Numbered from the stretch's first letter, positions 20,173-31,041 are shown. The stretch: 64,000 nt of DNA from Candidatus Endonucleibacter bathymodioli (GCA_030674915.1 JASXSV010000003.1:1-64000), one strand, 5' to 3'. Translations and numbers: made by a program. Notes: generated by a model from the letters alone, not told the origin.

Positions 20173-20919
20173 TTATCCCGCAGCGTGACAAATCGCCATA
20201 AAATCTTCAGCGACTAATGAAGCACCTCCAATCAGACCGCCATCCACATCATCTTGCTTCATTAGCTCAACAGCATTAGAAGCTTTAACGCTACCCCCAT
20301 AAAGTATTCGAGTATTTTGAGCCATATCTTTATTTTTCCCAGCAAGTATCTTACGAATTGTTTCGTGAACTTCTTGAGCCTGTTTAGGTGTTGCTGTCAA
20401 GCCAGTACCTATAGCCCATAAAGGCTCATACGCTACAATAAAATCATTCAGTCGACCAGATCCTGCGTTTTCAAGAACTCTATCTAACTGCCTAGACACG
20501 ACATTCAACGTGTCTCCAGCTTTACGCTCTTCGAAGCTTTCGCCTACACACAATATAGGAACAACACCGTGATCAACCAATATAGAAAACTTTTCTGCAA
20601 TATCTCGGTCAGTCTCGCCGTAAATGGAACGGCGCTCAGAATGACCAATAATAGCATATTTACAGCCAAAATCCTTTGCCATTAGAGAAGATATTTCTCC
20701 TGTGTAGGCTCCTGAAACTTTGCCGGAGACATTTTGAAGTCCCCACTTAATCGATGTGCCATAGAGTATGTCTCTAACTTGCTGCATATATATAGTAGGA
20801 GGGCAAATCAATACTTCAGCTTTTGGCTTCAGGCTAGAAACAATACTGCCAAGAAGATCCTTGATGCTTTTGGAGGATCCGTTCATTTTCCAGTTTCCAG
20901 CTACCAAGGATCGACGCAT
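20173..20919 (-). CDS. tpiA: Triosephosphate isomerase
   Basis: Interconverts DHAP and glyceraldehyde 3-phosphate. The start MRRSLVAGNWKMNGS at 20919 fits the family, with AGGTG just upstream; an in-frame GTG three codons earlier is an alternative. About 248 residues. Catalytic Lys in NWKMNG, His in IIGHSERR, Glu in AYEPLWAIGTG; phosphate-binding YGGSVKASN and GGLIGGASL. secG follows two bases after its stop. In many gammaproteobacteria tpiA lies between glmM and secG; here glmM is on the other strand over 5 kb away. Confidence 0.97.
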   Translation of the reverse strand: MRRSLVAGNWKMNGSSKSIKDLLGSIVSSLKPKAEVLICPPTIYMQQVRDILYGTSIKWGLQNVSGKVSGAYTGEISSLMAKDFGCKYAIIGHSERRSIYGETDRDIAEKFSILVDHGVVPILCVGESFEERKAGDTLNVVSRQLDRVLENAGSGRLNDFIVAYEPLWAIGTGLTATPKQAQEVHETIRKILAGKNKDMAQNTRILYGGSVKASNAVELMKQDDVDGGLIGGASLVAEDFMAICHAAG

Positions 20920-21329
20920 GCTGAGCACCTAAATAATATAGGCGTAGATGGTAACCTAGATAACAGAGGAAGACAACTAGTTTTCTTTCAGAGTAGCTGC
21001 CTTGTTCAAAACTTCCTTATGTGTTTGTGTACTTAGATTCAGCCTTTTCTTAATAGCTCAGGTTGTGTGCCAGGTTGAAAAAAAGGTTCATCGGAGACCT
21101 GAAGCTTGCTCTGGTCGCTCTGAGCCTTGACTATCGGCTCTCTTTCAGCAAAGCAGAGGCAGCGGGCTTGTCCAGTTTGGTGGGTGATGCTTAATAGTCA
21201 TGATAAGGTTACTAGACTGTTTTTAGTGAGTCAGTTCATCAGCAGTAGGCTTTAGGCGGTGTGAGTAGTTGTAAAAGTTGGCAAGATTAAGAGGAAATTT
21301 TATAGTAGGAAAGCTCTCTGAATGGTTAT

Positions 21330-21437
21330 CATTTTGACCATGCGAAAAACCGCACTGCCAAAGGGATTAATCTCCTTGATGCTCATTATCATGCAGGTAA
21401 TGCATCAATCCCTGTAGCCTACGCTCTGATCTTATAA
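21330..21437 (+). pseudogene. DDE transposase relic (IS4/IS701-like)
   Basis: An open stretch reads FDHAKNRTAKGINLLDAHYH and ASIPVAYALI before a stop. This resembles the KGINLL..LYH...SIPVAF segment of IS4/IS701-type DDE transposases. Only about 36 codons remain and no ends are visible. The rest of 20920-21669 has no gene that I can support; it holds the breakpoint between the two halves of the conserved cluster. Confidence 0.55.
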
Positions 21438-21669
21438 GCGAGAGTTATGGTTCTTAATTTATGTCAATTCAAGCCTTCTAGCAAGGTTACTTGATGTTGG
21501 TGTCAAAACTCTGCATAATGGCTAAGAAATTTTTTGTTCATAGTTTTCTGACCTTGTTTTTACAGTATTAAAAAGACAAAGTGTGTGGGTTGCTTGACGA
21601 TGAAGTTTCTTTTATTATTTTTTGGCGCATATACTCGCACCTTGGCAGAACGTGTAATTACATATTAAT

Positions 21670-22290
21670 ATGGCAAGATCTAAAGATAGTGGTCGCTGGC
21701 TAAAAGAGCATTTTAATGATCATTATGTAAAGCTTTCTAAAAAAGAAGGCTGGCGCTCCCGTGCAAGCTATAAGCTTCTGGAAATACAGGAAAAACACTG
21801 TGTCATTCAGCCAGGAATGAGAGTGCTTGATCTGGGGGCTGCTCCTGGTGGTTGGTCTCAAGTAGCAATTAGTCTTGTGGGTAATGGTGGTCAGGTGGTG
21901 GCATCTGATATATTACCTATGGATCCTATCTCCCGAGTGGATTTTATTCTGGGAGATTTTACCCAAGAGGATGTACTGGAAAGTATCATTGAAACCATTG
22001 GTATAGATCTGGTAGATCTTGTAATGTCTGATATGGCTCCCAATATTAGTGGGATTATGGCGGTGGATCAATCTCGGTCAATGTGTTTGGTGGAGTTGGT
22101 GCTGGATATAGCGCAGCATGTGCTCAGGAAAAATGGCTCTTTTCTGGTTAAGGTATTCCATGGTGATGGTTTTGAGGCTTATTTTAAAGATATGCGTACA
22201 TCTTTTGGAATGGTTAAAACGTGTAAGCCTAAAGCTTCTCGGTCAGGTTCACGGGAAGTTTATTTGCTAGGAAAGAGTTTTAAAGGCTAA
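21670..22290 (+). CDS. rlmE: 23S rRNA 2'-O-ribose U2552 methyltransferase
   Basis: FtsJ/RrmJ-type SAM methyltransferase acting on the 50S A-loop. 206 residues, normal length. SAM motif [14 protein letters not shown]; catalytic Lys-Asp-Lys-Glu tetrad residues are seen in [29 protein letters not shown] and SREVYLL. It precedes ftsH as in E. coli, but with a 316-base gap. Confidence 0.97.
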   Translation: MARSKDSGRWLKEHFNDHYVKLSKKEGWRSRASYKLLEIQEKHCVIQPGMRVLDLGAAPGGWSQVAISLVGNGGQVVASDILPMDPISRVDFILGDFTQEDVLESIIETIGIDLVDLVMSDMAPNISGIMAVDQSRSMCLVELVLDIAQHVLRKNGSFLVKVFHGDGFEAYFKDMRTSFGMVKTCKPKASRSGSREVYLLGKSFKG

Positions 22291-22606
22291 GTAGATTCAA
22301 GTAGTATTTGCAGGCTAGCATATATGGTGACTGTTAGCTGTAGTACAGGCAAAGCAATTCGAGGCTACGAGGAGGTGCAAATCCCCTTAGTGTTGTCGAG
22401 TTATACACATTTCTGTTGAAGGTGAGAGCAGTTAATATAATCTCGCCTTTAATGGAAATAGATATAGACAGGTGTAAGAATAGCCACTCGTGTATTGTTG
22501 TGTGAATGTTACACGTTAACAATCAAACGTATCGTGCTCTTATCAAGATCAAGCAAAATAGCTGACTCAAATTGGGTTGGAATAATGATTGGAAGAGGGT
22601 AGCCCC

Positions 22607-24565
22607 TTGAATAATATGGTAAAAAACTTAATACTTTGGGCCATTATCACATTGGTATTGTTGGCCGTATTCAAGAATTTTGATGGACTGCAGTCTTCTT
22701 CCCAGAAGCTCAGTTACTCTGAATTTATTAGCCTGCTTGATAGTCGCCAGGTTCGCAAGGTGGTGATTGATGGCTATACGATTACAGGTATGCAGAATAA
22801 CGGTGAGCGTTTTGAAACTAACCTCCCCCCCGCTATTCCTGACAATCAGCTAATGAATGAATTATTACTGGGTAACGTCCAAGTAGAGTCCAAGCCTATA
22901 GAAAGGCAGAGTATCTGGTCTCAGTTGCTGGTAGCCAGCTTTCCAATTCTTATTATCCTTGGCATTTTTATGTTTTTTATGCGGCAGATGCAGAGTGGCA
23001 ATGGTGGGCGTGGAGTTGGGCCTATGAGTTTTGGTAAAAGTAAAGCAAGGTTATTACCGGAGGATAAGGTTAAAACAACATTTGCTGATGTTGCTGGAGT
23101 TGAAGAAGCCAAGGACGAAGTTCATGAGCTGGTGGATTTTCTGCAGGACCCGGGTAAGTTTCAGCGACTAGGCGGTAGAATTCCTCGCGGAGTGTTAATG
23201 GTTGGCCCTCCTGGGACTGGCAAAACCTTGATAGCCAAGGCTATTGCCGGTGAAGCTAAAGTTCCTTTCTTTACAATTTCTGGCTCTGACTTTGTTGAAA
23301 TGTTTGTTGGGGTGGGTGCGTCTCGTGTCCGTGACATGTTCGAACAGGCCAAAAAACAGGCGCCTTGTATTATATTTATTGACGAGATTGATGCAGTGGG
23401 TCGTCATCGTGGTGCAGGAATGGGGGGAGGGCACGATGAGCGTGAGCAAACTTTGAATCAATTATTGGTTGAAATGGATGGTTTTGAAGGAAATGATGGA
23501 GTTATTGTAATTGCTGCCACTAACCGCCCTGATGTTCTTGATCCTGCATTGTTGCGTCCCGGGCGTTTTGATCGACAGGTGGTTGTTGGTCTACCTGATA
23601 TCCGTGGGCGAGAACAAATCATTAAAGTGCATATGCGTAAAGTACCGATTGCCGATGATGTTGATGCTAGCGTTGTTGCTCGTGGTACGCCGGGTTTTTC
23701 TGGTGCTGACTTGGCTAATCTAGTTAATGAAGCAGCTTTGTGTGCAGCAAAAGCGAATAATCGTACAGTACATATGCGTGAGTTTGAGCTTGCTAAAGAT
23801 AAAATTATGATGGGTGCAGAGCGCAAGTCTATGGTGATGAGCGATAAGGAGAAGAGTAATACCGCTTATCATGAAGCTGGGCATGCGATTGTGGGTCGTC
23901 TTGTTATCGATCATGATCCGGTCTATAAAGTTAGCATTATTCCCCGCGGGAGGGCTCTTGGTGTTACTATGTTTTTGCCGCAAGAAGACCGTTACAGTCA
24001 TAGCAGGCAAGCATTGATGAGTCAGATTAGTTCTCTTTTTGGTGGTCGCATTGCGGAAGAAATGATCCTTGGTAAGGACGGTATCACCACTGGAGCCTCA
24101 AATGATATTCAGAGAGCAAGCCAGATTGCTCGAAGTATGGTGACCAAATGGGGGTTTTCAGAAAAACTGGGTCCGTTTATGTATGACGTAGAAGAAGGCG
24201 AGATTTTTCTGGGGAAAAGCTATGGCTCCAGTAAAGCAGCTGTTTCCTCAGCAACGGCACAACTCATTGATGAGGAAGTCCGTAGTATCATTGATGAGTG
24301 TTACCGTACTGCGGAGAAGCTTCTTCATGATAATAAAGATAAGCTACATCGTATGGCTGAGGCGTTGATTCAGTATGAGACTATTGATAGTTTACAGATT
24401 GATGATATCATGGCTGGACTGTCGCCACGGCCTCCAAAAAGTAACACTCCTGATAATAGTCGTGGAGGGGTAAAGAGTGATGTTGTTAGTGACGGAGATA
24501 AGAAGGATGATAAAAGCAAGGGAAATGAAAATGATTCTATTGGCGGTTCTGCTGAAAAAGTTTAA
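22607..24565 (+). CDS. ftsH: ATP-dependent zinc metalloprotease FtsH
   Basis: Inner-membrane AAA+ protease that degrades LpxC, sigma-32 and misassembled membrane proteins. The chosen start is TTG at 22607 ([11 protein letters not shown]), parallel to the E. coli form MSDMAKNLILW and seven bases after GAAGAGGG. An ATG at 22616 is the alternative. About 652 residues. TM1 near residues 5-25, periplasmic domain, TM2 near 105-125 (FMRQMQSG after it), Walker A GPPGTGKT, Walker [14 protein letters not shown], and zinc motif HEAGH. The C-terminus is polar and Gly/Asp/Lys-rich. A strong terminator follows. Confidence 0.98.
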   Translation: MNNMVKNLILWAIITLVLLAVFKNFDGLQSSSQKLSYSEFISLLDSRQVRKVVIDGYTITGMQNNGERFETNLPPAIPDNQLMNELLLGNVQVESKPIERQSIWSQLLVASFPILIILGIFMFFMRQMQSGNGGRGVGPMSFGKSKARLLPEDKVKTTFADVAGVEEAKDEVHELVDFLQDPGKFQRLGGRIPRGVLMVGPPGTGKTLIAKAIAGEAKVPFFTISGSDFVEMFVGVGASRVRDMFEQAKKQAPCIIFIDEIDAVGRHRGAGMGGGHDEREQTLNQLLVEMDGFEGNDGVIVIAATNRPDVLDPALLRPGRFDRQVVVGLPDIRGREQIIKVHMRKVPIADDVDASVVARGTPGFSGADLANLVNEAALCAAKANNRTVHMREFELAKDKIMMGAERKSMVMSDKEKSNTAYHEAGHAIVGRLVIDHDPVYKVSIIPRGRALGVTMFLPQEDRYSHSRQALMSQISSLFGGRIAEEMILGKDGITTGASNDIQRASQIARSMVTKWGFSEKLGPFMYDVEEGEIFLGKSYGSSKAAVSSATAQLIDEEVRSIIDECYRTAEKLLHDNKDKLHRMAEALIQYETIDSLQIDDIMAGLSPRPPKSNTPDNSRGGVKSDVVSDGDKKDDKSKGNENDSIGGSAEKV

Positions 24566-24596
24566 CTTTGATGGGTAGTAGTGATTGAGTGTAAAC

Positions 24597-24622
24597 AAGG
24601 GCAGATTAATCTGCCCTTTTTT
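24597..24622 (+). terminator. ftsH terminator
   Basis: A perfect 22-base palindrome (AAGGGCAGATT with its complement, 24597-24618) runs into TTTTTT. It lies between ftsH and folP, so folP probably has its own promoter or relies on read-through. Confidence 0.9.
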
Positions 24623-24666
24623 ATGCATGCAATTATGGAAAAAGTGTATGTTGTTGTGAGAATCTA

Positions 24667-25587
24667 ATGAATGACCATTTTAAGCTGAGTTGTGCGGGTA
24701 TCACCCTGGATCTTGGGAAAATACGAATAATGGGTGTTTTAAATATAACGTCGGATTCATTCTATGGGAGTAGTCGCTGTAGCACTATTGAAAAAGCTAT
24801 TAAAAAAGCGGAAGAAATGGTTGAGGCTGGCGTTGATATCCTTGATGTAGGAGGGGAGTCAACCAGCAAGATGGTTCGGAGCTATGGTTATGGAAGCGAC
24901 AAAGCCGATTGCCTAGGGGCGCAATCCGTTATACAGGAGAAGGAGAAGACTGCATCTTGCGAACAAGAGTTGGAAAAGGTTGTTCCGATTATAGAAGCGT
25001 TGGTTAAACGTTTTGAGTGTGTTGTTTCTGTTGATACCAGTTCTGCTGCGGTTATTAGAGAGTCTGTCAAGGCTGGAGTAGGGATGATTAATGATGTTCG
25101 TGCGCTTCAGAGGCCAGGAGCACTTGAGGCAGTGGCGGCCACAGAGCTGCCGGTTATTCTTATGCACTCCCTTATTGATTACCCTGAGTCAAATTTTGTA
25201 CCTTCTTATAATAACATTATGGTAGAGGTAATGGGTTATCTTCATAAATCTGTTAAGCGTTGTGTTGATGCTGGCATTAAGAAAGATCGGATTATTATTG
25301 ACCCTGGGTTTGGGGGGGGGTTATTTGGAAAAACACCAGCTCATGACTTAAGCATGCTAAAACATTTTTCTCGTTTTCATGAGCTAAAATTGCCTATTCT
25401 TGCTGGTATGTCGAGAAAATCATTTATTGGTGCAATCCTTGATAAAGGGCCTGATCACCGACTTGCCGGCAGTCTTGCCGTTGCTGTTATAGCGGCTCAG
25501 GCTGGAGCGCATATACTCAGGGTTCATGATGTTGCGGAAACTTATGATATAGTTCGTATGCTTGCGGCGGTTAATGGTGCCGATTAA
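24667..25587 (+). CDS. folP: Dihydropteroate synthase, divergent
   Basis: Condenses pABA with dihydropterin pyrophosphate in folate synthesis. The overall TIM-barrel pattern is clear: IMGVLNIT, DILDVGGEST, VSVDTSSAAVIRES, INDVRAL, DPGFGGG, LAGMSRKSFIG, HILRVHDVAET. Departures from the usual signatures are marked. NVTPDSFSDGG is NITSDSFYGSS. The STRPGA loop is replaced by STSKMVRSYG plus about 25 inserted residues (about 67-97). LMHMQG is LMHSLID. At 306 residues it is about 25 longer than E. coli FolP. It remains full length and in the standard ftsH-folP-glmM order, so it may still work with an altered pABA site. Confidence 0.9.
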   Translation: MNDHFKLSCAGITLDLGKIRIMGVLNITSDSFYGSSRCSTIEKAIKKAEEMVEAGVDILDVGGESTSKMVRSYGYGSDKADCLGAQSVIQEKEKTASCEQELEKVVPIIEALVKRFECVVSVDTSSAAVIRESVKAGVGMINDVRALQRPGALEAVAATELPVILMHSLIDYPESNFVPSYNNIMVEVMGYLHKSVKRCVDAGIKKDRIIIDPGFGGGLFGKTPAHDLSMLKHFSRFHELKLPILAGMSRKSFIGAILDKGPDHRLAGSLAVAVIAAQAGAHILRVHDVAETYDIVRMLAAVNGAD

Positions 25588-25728
25588 GCTTTTTTTTCTT
25601 GGAGTTACTGATGTTTTTGTATTTATGTCATACGGGGATAGACTCATTTTCCTTGAATATTTGAGGTTGTTGGCTGTTTGGCCACCACAATCATCGGCTA
25701 CTTGTAGGCTGATACTTTCATCCTACGG

Positions 25729-25757
25729 GCACCTTCAATGGTAATGGGTGTATATCC
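25729..25757 (+). repeat. Dispersed intergenic repeat copy
   Basis: caccttcaatggtaatgggt core in the folP-glmM spacer, shared with the other intergenic copies listed at 14480-14612. The 25588-25925 gap holds nothing else that I can support. Confidence 0.5.
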
Positions 25758-25925
25758 ATCGTACTTAAATGTAGGTTGGGGTTTCGTTTTTAAGATGTAG
25801 ATGTTGTACAAAGCATGCAAACAGTTTAAATTAAGCGGTTTAGTTGCAGATAGAGGAACGTATTCTTTATTGGTAAGAATAACCTTCCTGCAGAGTCTGT
25901 AGATGGTCTTGGAGTGTTGTCTTTT

Positions 25926-27263
25926 ATGGTTTGTAAGTATTTTGGTACTGATGGAATCAGAGGGAAAGTGGGTGAATTCCCAATCTCTCCAGATTTTGTT
26001 TTGAAGCTTGGCTGGGCAGCAGGCAAGATTTTGTCTTCGCAAGGGCGAGGGAAAGTAGTTATTGGCAAGGATACTAGGATCTCAGGCTATATGTTTGAAT
26101 CGGCTTTGGAGGCCGGACTATCTGCAGCAGGAGTGGATGTGGTATTGACTGGACCTATGCCAACGCCAGCCATTGCATATTTGACAAAGACTTTCAATTG
26201 CCAGGCGGGCATTGTTATTAGCGCTTCCCATAATCCTCATTATGATAACGGGATCAAGTTTTTCAGCCGTGACGGTGCCAAATTGCCGAATGATGTAGAA
26301 TTACGTATTGAGGCATTAATTGATGGTGATATGAGTGTGGTTGAAACTGCAGCATTGGGTAAAGTTAGTCGTCTAGATGACGCCGCTGGACGATATATTG
26401 AGTACTGCAAAGCCAGTACTGTACCTCAACTGGATTTGTCCGGTTTAAAAATAGTGGTTGATGCCGGTCATGGTGCCACTTATCAAGTGGGTCCTGCAGT
26501 GTTTAAGGAGTTGGGAGCTACTGTTACTGTCATAAATGCAGAGCCGAATGGTTTTAATATTAACCAAGGGTGTGGTGCAACCTCGCCAAATAATCTTGCT
26601 GATAAGGTTAAGTTTATCGGAGCTGATTTGGGTGTCGCTTTTGATGGTGATGGTGATCGTGTCATTATGGTTGATGAACATGCTAATAGTTTGGATGGTG
26701 ACGAATTACTATATATTATCGCTGTCAGTCGTAAGGATCAGAAGATTTTAAGAGGCGGTGTTGTTGGAACCTTGATGACAAATCTGGGGATGGAGCAAGC
26801 CTTGAAAAATAAGGGAATTCCTTTTTCCCGCGCAAAGGTCGGTGATCGCTACGTTAATGAATTAATGGATGAAAAAAAATGGCAATTAGGCGGTGAATCT
26901 TCCGGTCATATTATCTGCCGTGATGTATCTACGACCGGTGACGGGATTGTTGCTGCCCTTCAGGTTATTAAGGCTATGAAGTTTGCAGGTAAAACTCTAG
27001 GTGAGCTAAAAAAAGGGGTGACAAAATACCCACAAACGATGATCAACGTTAAAGTAATGGCAAAATATGATTTAGCATCCAATTCTTCAATTACTGAAGC
27101 GGTGTTGTTGTCCGAAAATCAATTGGGACACCGAGGTCGTGTATTGTTGAGACCTTCAGGAACAGAACCGGTTATTAGGATTATGGTAGAAGGTGTAGAT
27201 GCTATTGAAGTGAAAGCACATGCAGAAAAACTAGTTGTGGTGGTAGAGAATGCGTTGTTATAG
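25926..27263 (+). CDS. glmM: Phosphoglucosamine mutase
   Basis: Converts glucosamine-6-P to glucosamine-1-P for UDP-GlcNAc, feeding peptidoglycan and LPS synthesis. The ATG at 25926 ([13 protein letters not shown]) matches the family start and follows GGAG by 11 bases; an upstream TTG at 25914 is less likely. About 445 residues. Phosphoserine loop [19 protein letters not shown], metal-binding AFDGDGDR, sugar-binding GGESSGHI, phosphate-binding [12 protein letters not shown]. It is the last gene of the plus-strand half-cluster. Confidence 0.98.
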   Translation: MVCKYFGTDGIRGKVGEFPISPDFVLKLGWAAGKILSSQGRGKVVIGKDTRISGYMFESALEAGLSAAGVDVVLTGPMPTPAIAYLTKTFNCQAGIVISASHNPHYDNGIKFFSRDGAKLPNDVELRIEALIDGDMSVVETAALGKVSRLDDAAGRYIEYCKASTVPQLDLSGLKIVVDAGHGATYQVGPAVFKELGATVTVINAEPNGFNINQGCGATSPNNLADKVKFIGADLGVAFDGDGDRVIMVDEHANSLDGDELLYIIAVSRKDQKILRGGVVGTLMTNLGMEQALKNKGIPFSRAKVGDRYVNELMDEKKWQLGGESSGHIICRDVSTTGDGIVAALQVIKAMKFAGKTLGELKKGVTKYPQTMINVKVMAKYDLASNSSITEAVLLSENQLGHRGRVLLRPSGTEPVIRIMVEGVDAIEVKAHAEKLVVVVENALL

Positions 27264-27320
27264 CTGGTTGTCAAAAAGTTACTGGAGATGCAGTCAGGTC
27301 GTAAAGAGAGCGAAGGTTAT

Positions 27321-27401
27321 GGGTTTATACCAGCTCCCATTGAAGGAGATGGATGGTAGCCAACAACCTCAAGCCTTCAAGTGGAGTGGTTATAGATATT
27401 A
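27321..27401. repeat. Inverted pair of the dispersed intergenic repeat
   Basis: The minus copy 27321-27348 (read as ccttcaatgggagctggtat) and the plus copy 27373-27400 (ccttcaagtggagtggttat) face each other across 25 bases between the convergent glmM and putA genes. The pair could fold as a stem-loop and act as a bidirectional transcript end. Confidence 0.55.
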
Positions 27402-27485
27402 TCCGGTTACTTTTAGATAAATTGCTCGATATTTGGGATGATATCAAAAAGGATAATAAAGATAAAAATACACTGCTATGGGTCT

Positions 27486-30400
27486 TTAAATAAGCGACAA
27501 TAACTCATGGTTTCCTCCGGAAGCAGTTATGTTGATTGTTTTGGTTCGTTCAGTCAAAAAGCGTAATAGATAGTAAGGTCCTCCCGCTTTAGGGCCTGTT
27601 CCTGAAAGGCCTATGCCACCAAATGGCTGAGCCCCAACGACCGCACCAATCTGATCACGGTTAATATAGGTATTACCTGCCCATACATTCTCTTCGATAT
27701 AGTTAGCCATCATTTCGTTACGGGTATGAATTCCCAGAGTTAAGCCATAGCCAGTAGTATTAATTTGCTTAATTACTTTATTCAGCTCTGATGATTTATA
27801 ACGAATAACGTGTAATATAGGGCCGAAATTTTCGCTTTCGAGTTGATTGATATTGCTGATTTCAAAGGCAGTGGGCGCCACATAGAAGCCCATAGATGCC
27901 GAAGCGGGCAAAGGTGTTTGAGCTAGCATCGTAAACTCCTTCTTCATTTTGTCTATGTGTCGCTGAAGAGATGTTTTAGCTTGCTTATCAATAACGGGCC
28001 CTAGATCTGTGTCATATAATGTGGGGTCACCTACTTTTAATTCAGCCATCGCACCTTTCAATAACGTGATTATCCGATCGGCTACGTCATCCTGCACATA
28101 GAGTACCCGTAATGCGGAGCAACGTTGCCCTGCGCTAGAAAACGCTGAGCGCACAACATCACCCACTACCTGTTCAGGCAATGCAGAAGAATCAATAATC
28201 ATGGTATTTTGACCTCCAGTTTCCGCTATCAGAGGCACAATAGCGCCGCTTCTGTTAGCTAAAGATCGGTTGATGATATGAGCAGTTTCTGTTGATCCGG
28301 TAAAAACGACGCCGGCAATTCTATGATCCATAAGTAAATGCTCCCCGATAGAGGCACCGTCACCTGGGAGCATCTGAATCACACCGCTAGGAAACCCAGC
28401 TTCCAGCATATACTCAATCGCTTTTCCAGCAATTAGGCTGGTTTGCTCAGCTGGCTTGGCAATCACAGTATTACCTGACACCAAAGCAGCCACAATCTGT
28501 CCAAGATAGATAGCTAGAGGAAAATTCCACGGACTTATACACAAGAAAACACCACGTCCAGAAAGGTAAAGCTCATTGGATTCACCCGTAACACCCGGCA
28601 ACATTGTTATTGTTCCTAGTAACTTCAGAGCTTGGACTGCATAGTAGCGGCAGAAGTCTACGGCCTCTCTGATCTCGTCAATAGAGTCATTAATTGTTTT
28701 ACCAGCTTCCCTGTGACATAACGCAACTAATTCTGCCCTGTTCTTTTCAAGAAGGTCTGCTAGCTTTTTAAGGCATTCTGCACGCATGCCTACATCAGTT
28801 TTGTTCCATTGATTAAAGGCTGCACTGGCAATAGTTAAAGCCTGTTCAATATCTGTTTCAGAGGACCAGGAAATATGTCCTACGGATTCGTGAGTCATGT
28901 AAGGGCAGACAACATCAGCCCCGACAGCAGATTTTATAACCTGCCCATTAATAACAGGGCCTTGTCGCCATTGTCGGATCAAAAAAGGCTCAACAGCGCG
29001 TTTGAATGGTAGCCACTGGGAGTCAATATTAATATTAATCCCGCTGGAGTTTTTGCGACTCTCTCCAAAGATATCCTCTGGTAATGGTATCCTGTTATTA
29101 GCGAGAAGTGCGTGCTGCTTCAGGATGGTCACAGGATGTCGCACAAGGTTTGCAATTGGTGTTTTAGAATCAATCAATCGGTGCACAAATGATGAATTAG
29201 CACCGTTCTCTAGCAGACGGCGCACCAGGTAAGGTAGTAAATTTTGGTGACTGCCAACTGGTGCATATATTCTGACTGGGACAGACTCTTGCTCCATTAC
29301 AGTATTATAAAGTGCTCCCCCCATTCCATGTAGGCACTGAAACTCAAACTCCCTATGTTCAGATATAGCAAGAATGCTTGCAACAGTATGGGCATTATGG
29401 CTAGCAAATTGAGGCAGTAATGATCCCTTTATGTTATCGCTGAGCAAGAACTTGGCGCAAGCAATATAGGCGACATCTGTCGATTCTTTTCGTGTATATA
29501 CTGGATATTCACTGAGTCCCAGTTGTTGGCAGCGTTTTATTTCGCTGTCCCAGTACGCTCCTTTCACTAGGCGTACTGGGATTTCATCGCCATGCTCTTT
29601 TCTCAAAGCCGCAAGCCAACATAGCACCGGTAATGCACGCTTACCATAGGCCTGAACCACCAGTCCTAAGTTACCCCAGCCTTTACATATAGGGTCACTG
29701 TAGAGCCTTTTGAACAGCTTTAATGAGAGTTCTAATCGATCCTGCTCTTCAGCGTCAATGGTAATGCCTACGCCCTGTTCTTGAGCAGCCTGGATCAATT
29801 TAAGGACTGACTCTGTCATTTCCTTAAGGACTCGAAGCTCCTGAGATGTTTCATAGCGTGGATGTAGCGCGGACATCTTAATAGATATGGTGGATAAGGA
29901 TCCTCTTCGGCCTATACTATTTTGGTGGACTCCCATGGCCTCAATAGCTGTTTTGTAAGAATTTTGATATTTTATCGCGTCATCTGCAGTAAGTGCGGCC
30001 TCACCTAACATGTCAAATGAATAAGTGAACCCTTCTTCTCTGGGTTTCTTGCTGTTTTTCAAAGCTTCATCAATAGTGCGTCCCAATACAAAGTGCTTTC
30101 CCATAATCGTCATGGCTTGATGAATAGCCTTCCGAATTACAGGTTCTCCCATTTTAGTAATCAAGCGATTAATAATGCCGGATGGAGAGCCGTCCTCTTT
30201 GCTATCCATAGTCACAATTTTACCAGTTAGCATTAGGCCCCAAGTAGATGCATTAACCAATAGAGAGTCACTTTGTCTAAGGTATGATTTCCAATCAGCA
30301 ACACTGAGTTTATCCTTAATCAGGGCATTAGCCGTGTCCGTATCAGGGATTCTGATTAATGCTTCTGCCAAACACATAAGCAGTATACCTTCACGGGTAT

Positions 30401-30650
30401 CAAGGCTGTATTCCAGCAGGAAAAGATCAATTATATGTACTGCGTCATCACGGGCTCTCAACTGTTCTATCAGTCTTGTTGCTCGGCTGGTAATCAGGGA
30501 TTCTTCTTGATCTGTAGGTTCGGCTAGCTTAAGTAATTCTGTTAACCACAAGGATTCGTCTATAACGTAATTAGGCGAAATCATCTCCCATAGGACCTCC
30601 TCTCCTTGGTTTGTAAAGTCAGGATCAATAATATTTGTAGCCTTGATCAT
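27486..30650 (-). CDS. putA: Bifunctional proline dehydrogenase/P5C dehydrogenase PutA
   Basis: Oxidises proline to glutamate in two steps using FAD and NAD. The start MIKATNIIDPDF at 30650 has GGAG six bases upstream; an ATG 15 codons earlier lacks one. About 1054 residues. The PRODH barrel occupies about residues 150-480 (RLVKGAYWDSEIKRCQ). The P5CDH domain follows (NFPLAIYLGQ, AETGGQNTMI with the Glu, SSAGQRCSALR with the catalytic Cys, PFGGIGLSGTGPKAGG). It lacks the N-terminal ribbon-helix-helix DNA-binding region of E. coli PutA (1320 residues), so it should be an enzyme only and not an autorepressor. Confidence 0.96.
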   Translation of the reverse strand: MIKATNIIDPDFTNQGEEVLWEMISPNYVIDESLWLTELLKLAEPTDQEESLITSRATRLIEQLRARDDAVHIIDLFLLEYSLDTREGILLMCLAEALIRIPDTDTANALIKDKLSVADWKSYLRQSDSLLVNASTWGLMLTGKIVTMDSKEDGSPSGIINRLITKMGEPVIRKAIHQAMTIMGKHFVLGRTIDEALKNSKKPREEGFTYSFDMLGEAALTADDAIKYQNSYKTAIEAMGVHQNSIGRRGSLSTISIKMSALHPRYETSQELRVLKEMTESVLKLIQAAQEQGVGITIDAEEQDRLELSLKLFKRLYSDPICKGWGNLGLVVQAYGKRALPVLCWLAALRKEHGDEIPVRLVKGAYWDSEIKRCQQLGLSEYPVYTRKESTDVAYIACAKFLLSDNIKGSLLPQFASHNAHTVASILAISEHREFEFQCLHGMGGALYNTVMEQESVPVRIYAPVGSHQNLLPYLVRRLLENGANSSFVHRLIDSKTPIANLVRHPVTILKQHALLANNRIPLPEDIFGESRKNSSGININIDSQWLPFKRAVEPFLIRQWRQGPVINGQVIKSAVGADVVCPYMTHESVGHISWSSETDIEQALTIASAAFNQWNKTDVGMRAECLKKLADLLEKNRAELVALCHREAGKTINDSIDEIREAVDFCRYYAVQALKLLGTITMLPGVTGESNELYLSGRGVFLCISPWNFPLAIYLGQIVAALVSGNTVIAKPAEQTSLIAGKAIEYMLEAGFPSGVIQMLPGDGASIGEHLLMDHRIAGVVFTGSTETAHIINRSLANRSGAIVPLIAETGGQNTMIIDSSALPEQVVGDVVRSAFSSAGQRCSALRVLYVQDDVADRIITLLKGAMAELKVGDPTLYDTDLGPVIDKQAKTSLQRHIDKMKKEFTMLAQTPLPASASMGFYVAPTAFEISNINQLESENFGPILHVIRYKSSELNKVIKQINTTGYGLTLGIHTRNEMMANYIEENVWAGNTYINRDQIGAVVGAQPFGGIGLSGTGPKAGGPYYLLRFLTERTKTINITASGGNHELLSLI

Positions 30651-31041
30651 TAGAAACTCCGTGTTATAATTGTCTTGAATAGTGATGAAACGCACAATTT
30701 ATGTTCGAAATCTTATGTTTTGCTATGTTCCTGCAATATGACGTCAAGTGTTTTTAGTTAGTTGTCAGGTGTTGTTCAAAATGCAGTGCGAGCACAGAGA
30801 ATACAGTTAATTGTCTGTAAGCCATGACAGATATAATGCTCCGTTCCTTTGTTTTTAAAAAGTCAGAAATATTATCCTACTATATAATGCTAATAATTTA
30901 TTAAGGAAAAAACCATTAAAATAGCGCAGTAGTTTAAAACTGTTTCCATGTTCAAAGGCGTTAGAAATGTAAGGGGTATCGCTGCATTTTTAAACACGAA
31001 TGACATGCATTACAACTCCCTAGAGTAACCAATTCACTGAA
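30651..31041. other. Divergent putA-cca intergenic region
   Basis: About 390 AT-rich bases between divergent genes, expected to carry both promoters. No confident -35/-10 pair, operator or RNA gene is seen. Confidence 0.5.

Noticed and set aside
27353..27493. A 46-codon frame with AAGGAG before its ATG between glmM and putA
   Set aside because: It lies within the facing pair of the dispersed repeat and overlaps the putA end; the apparent ribosome-binding site is part of the repeat core.
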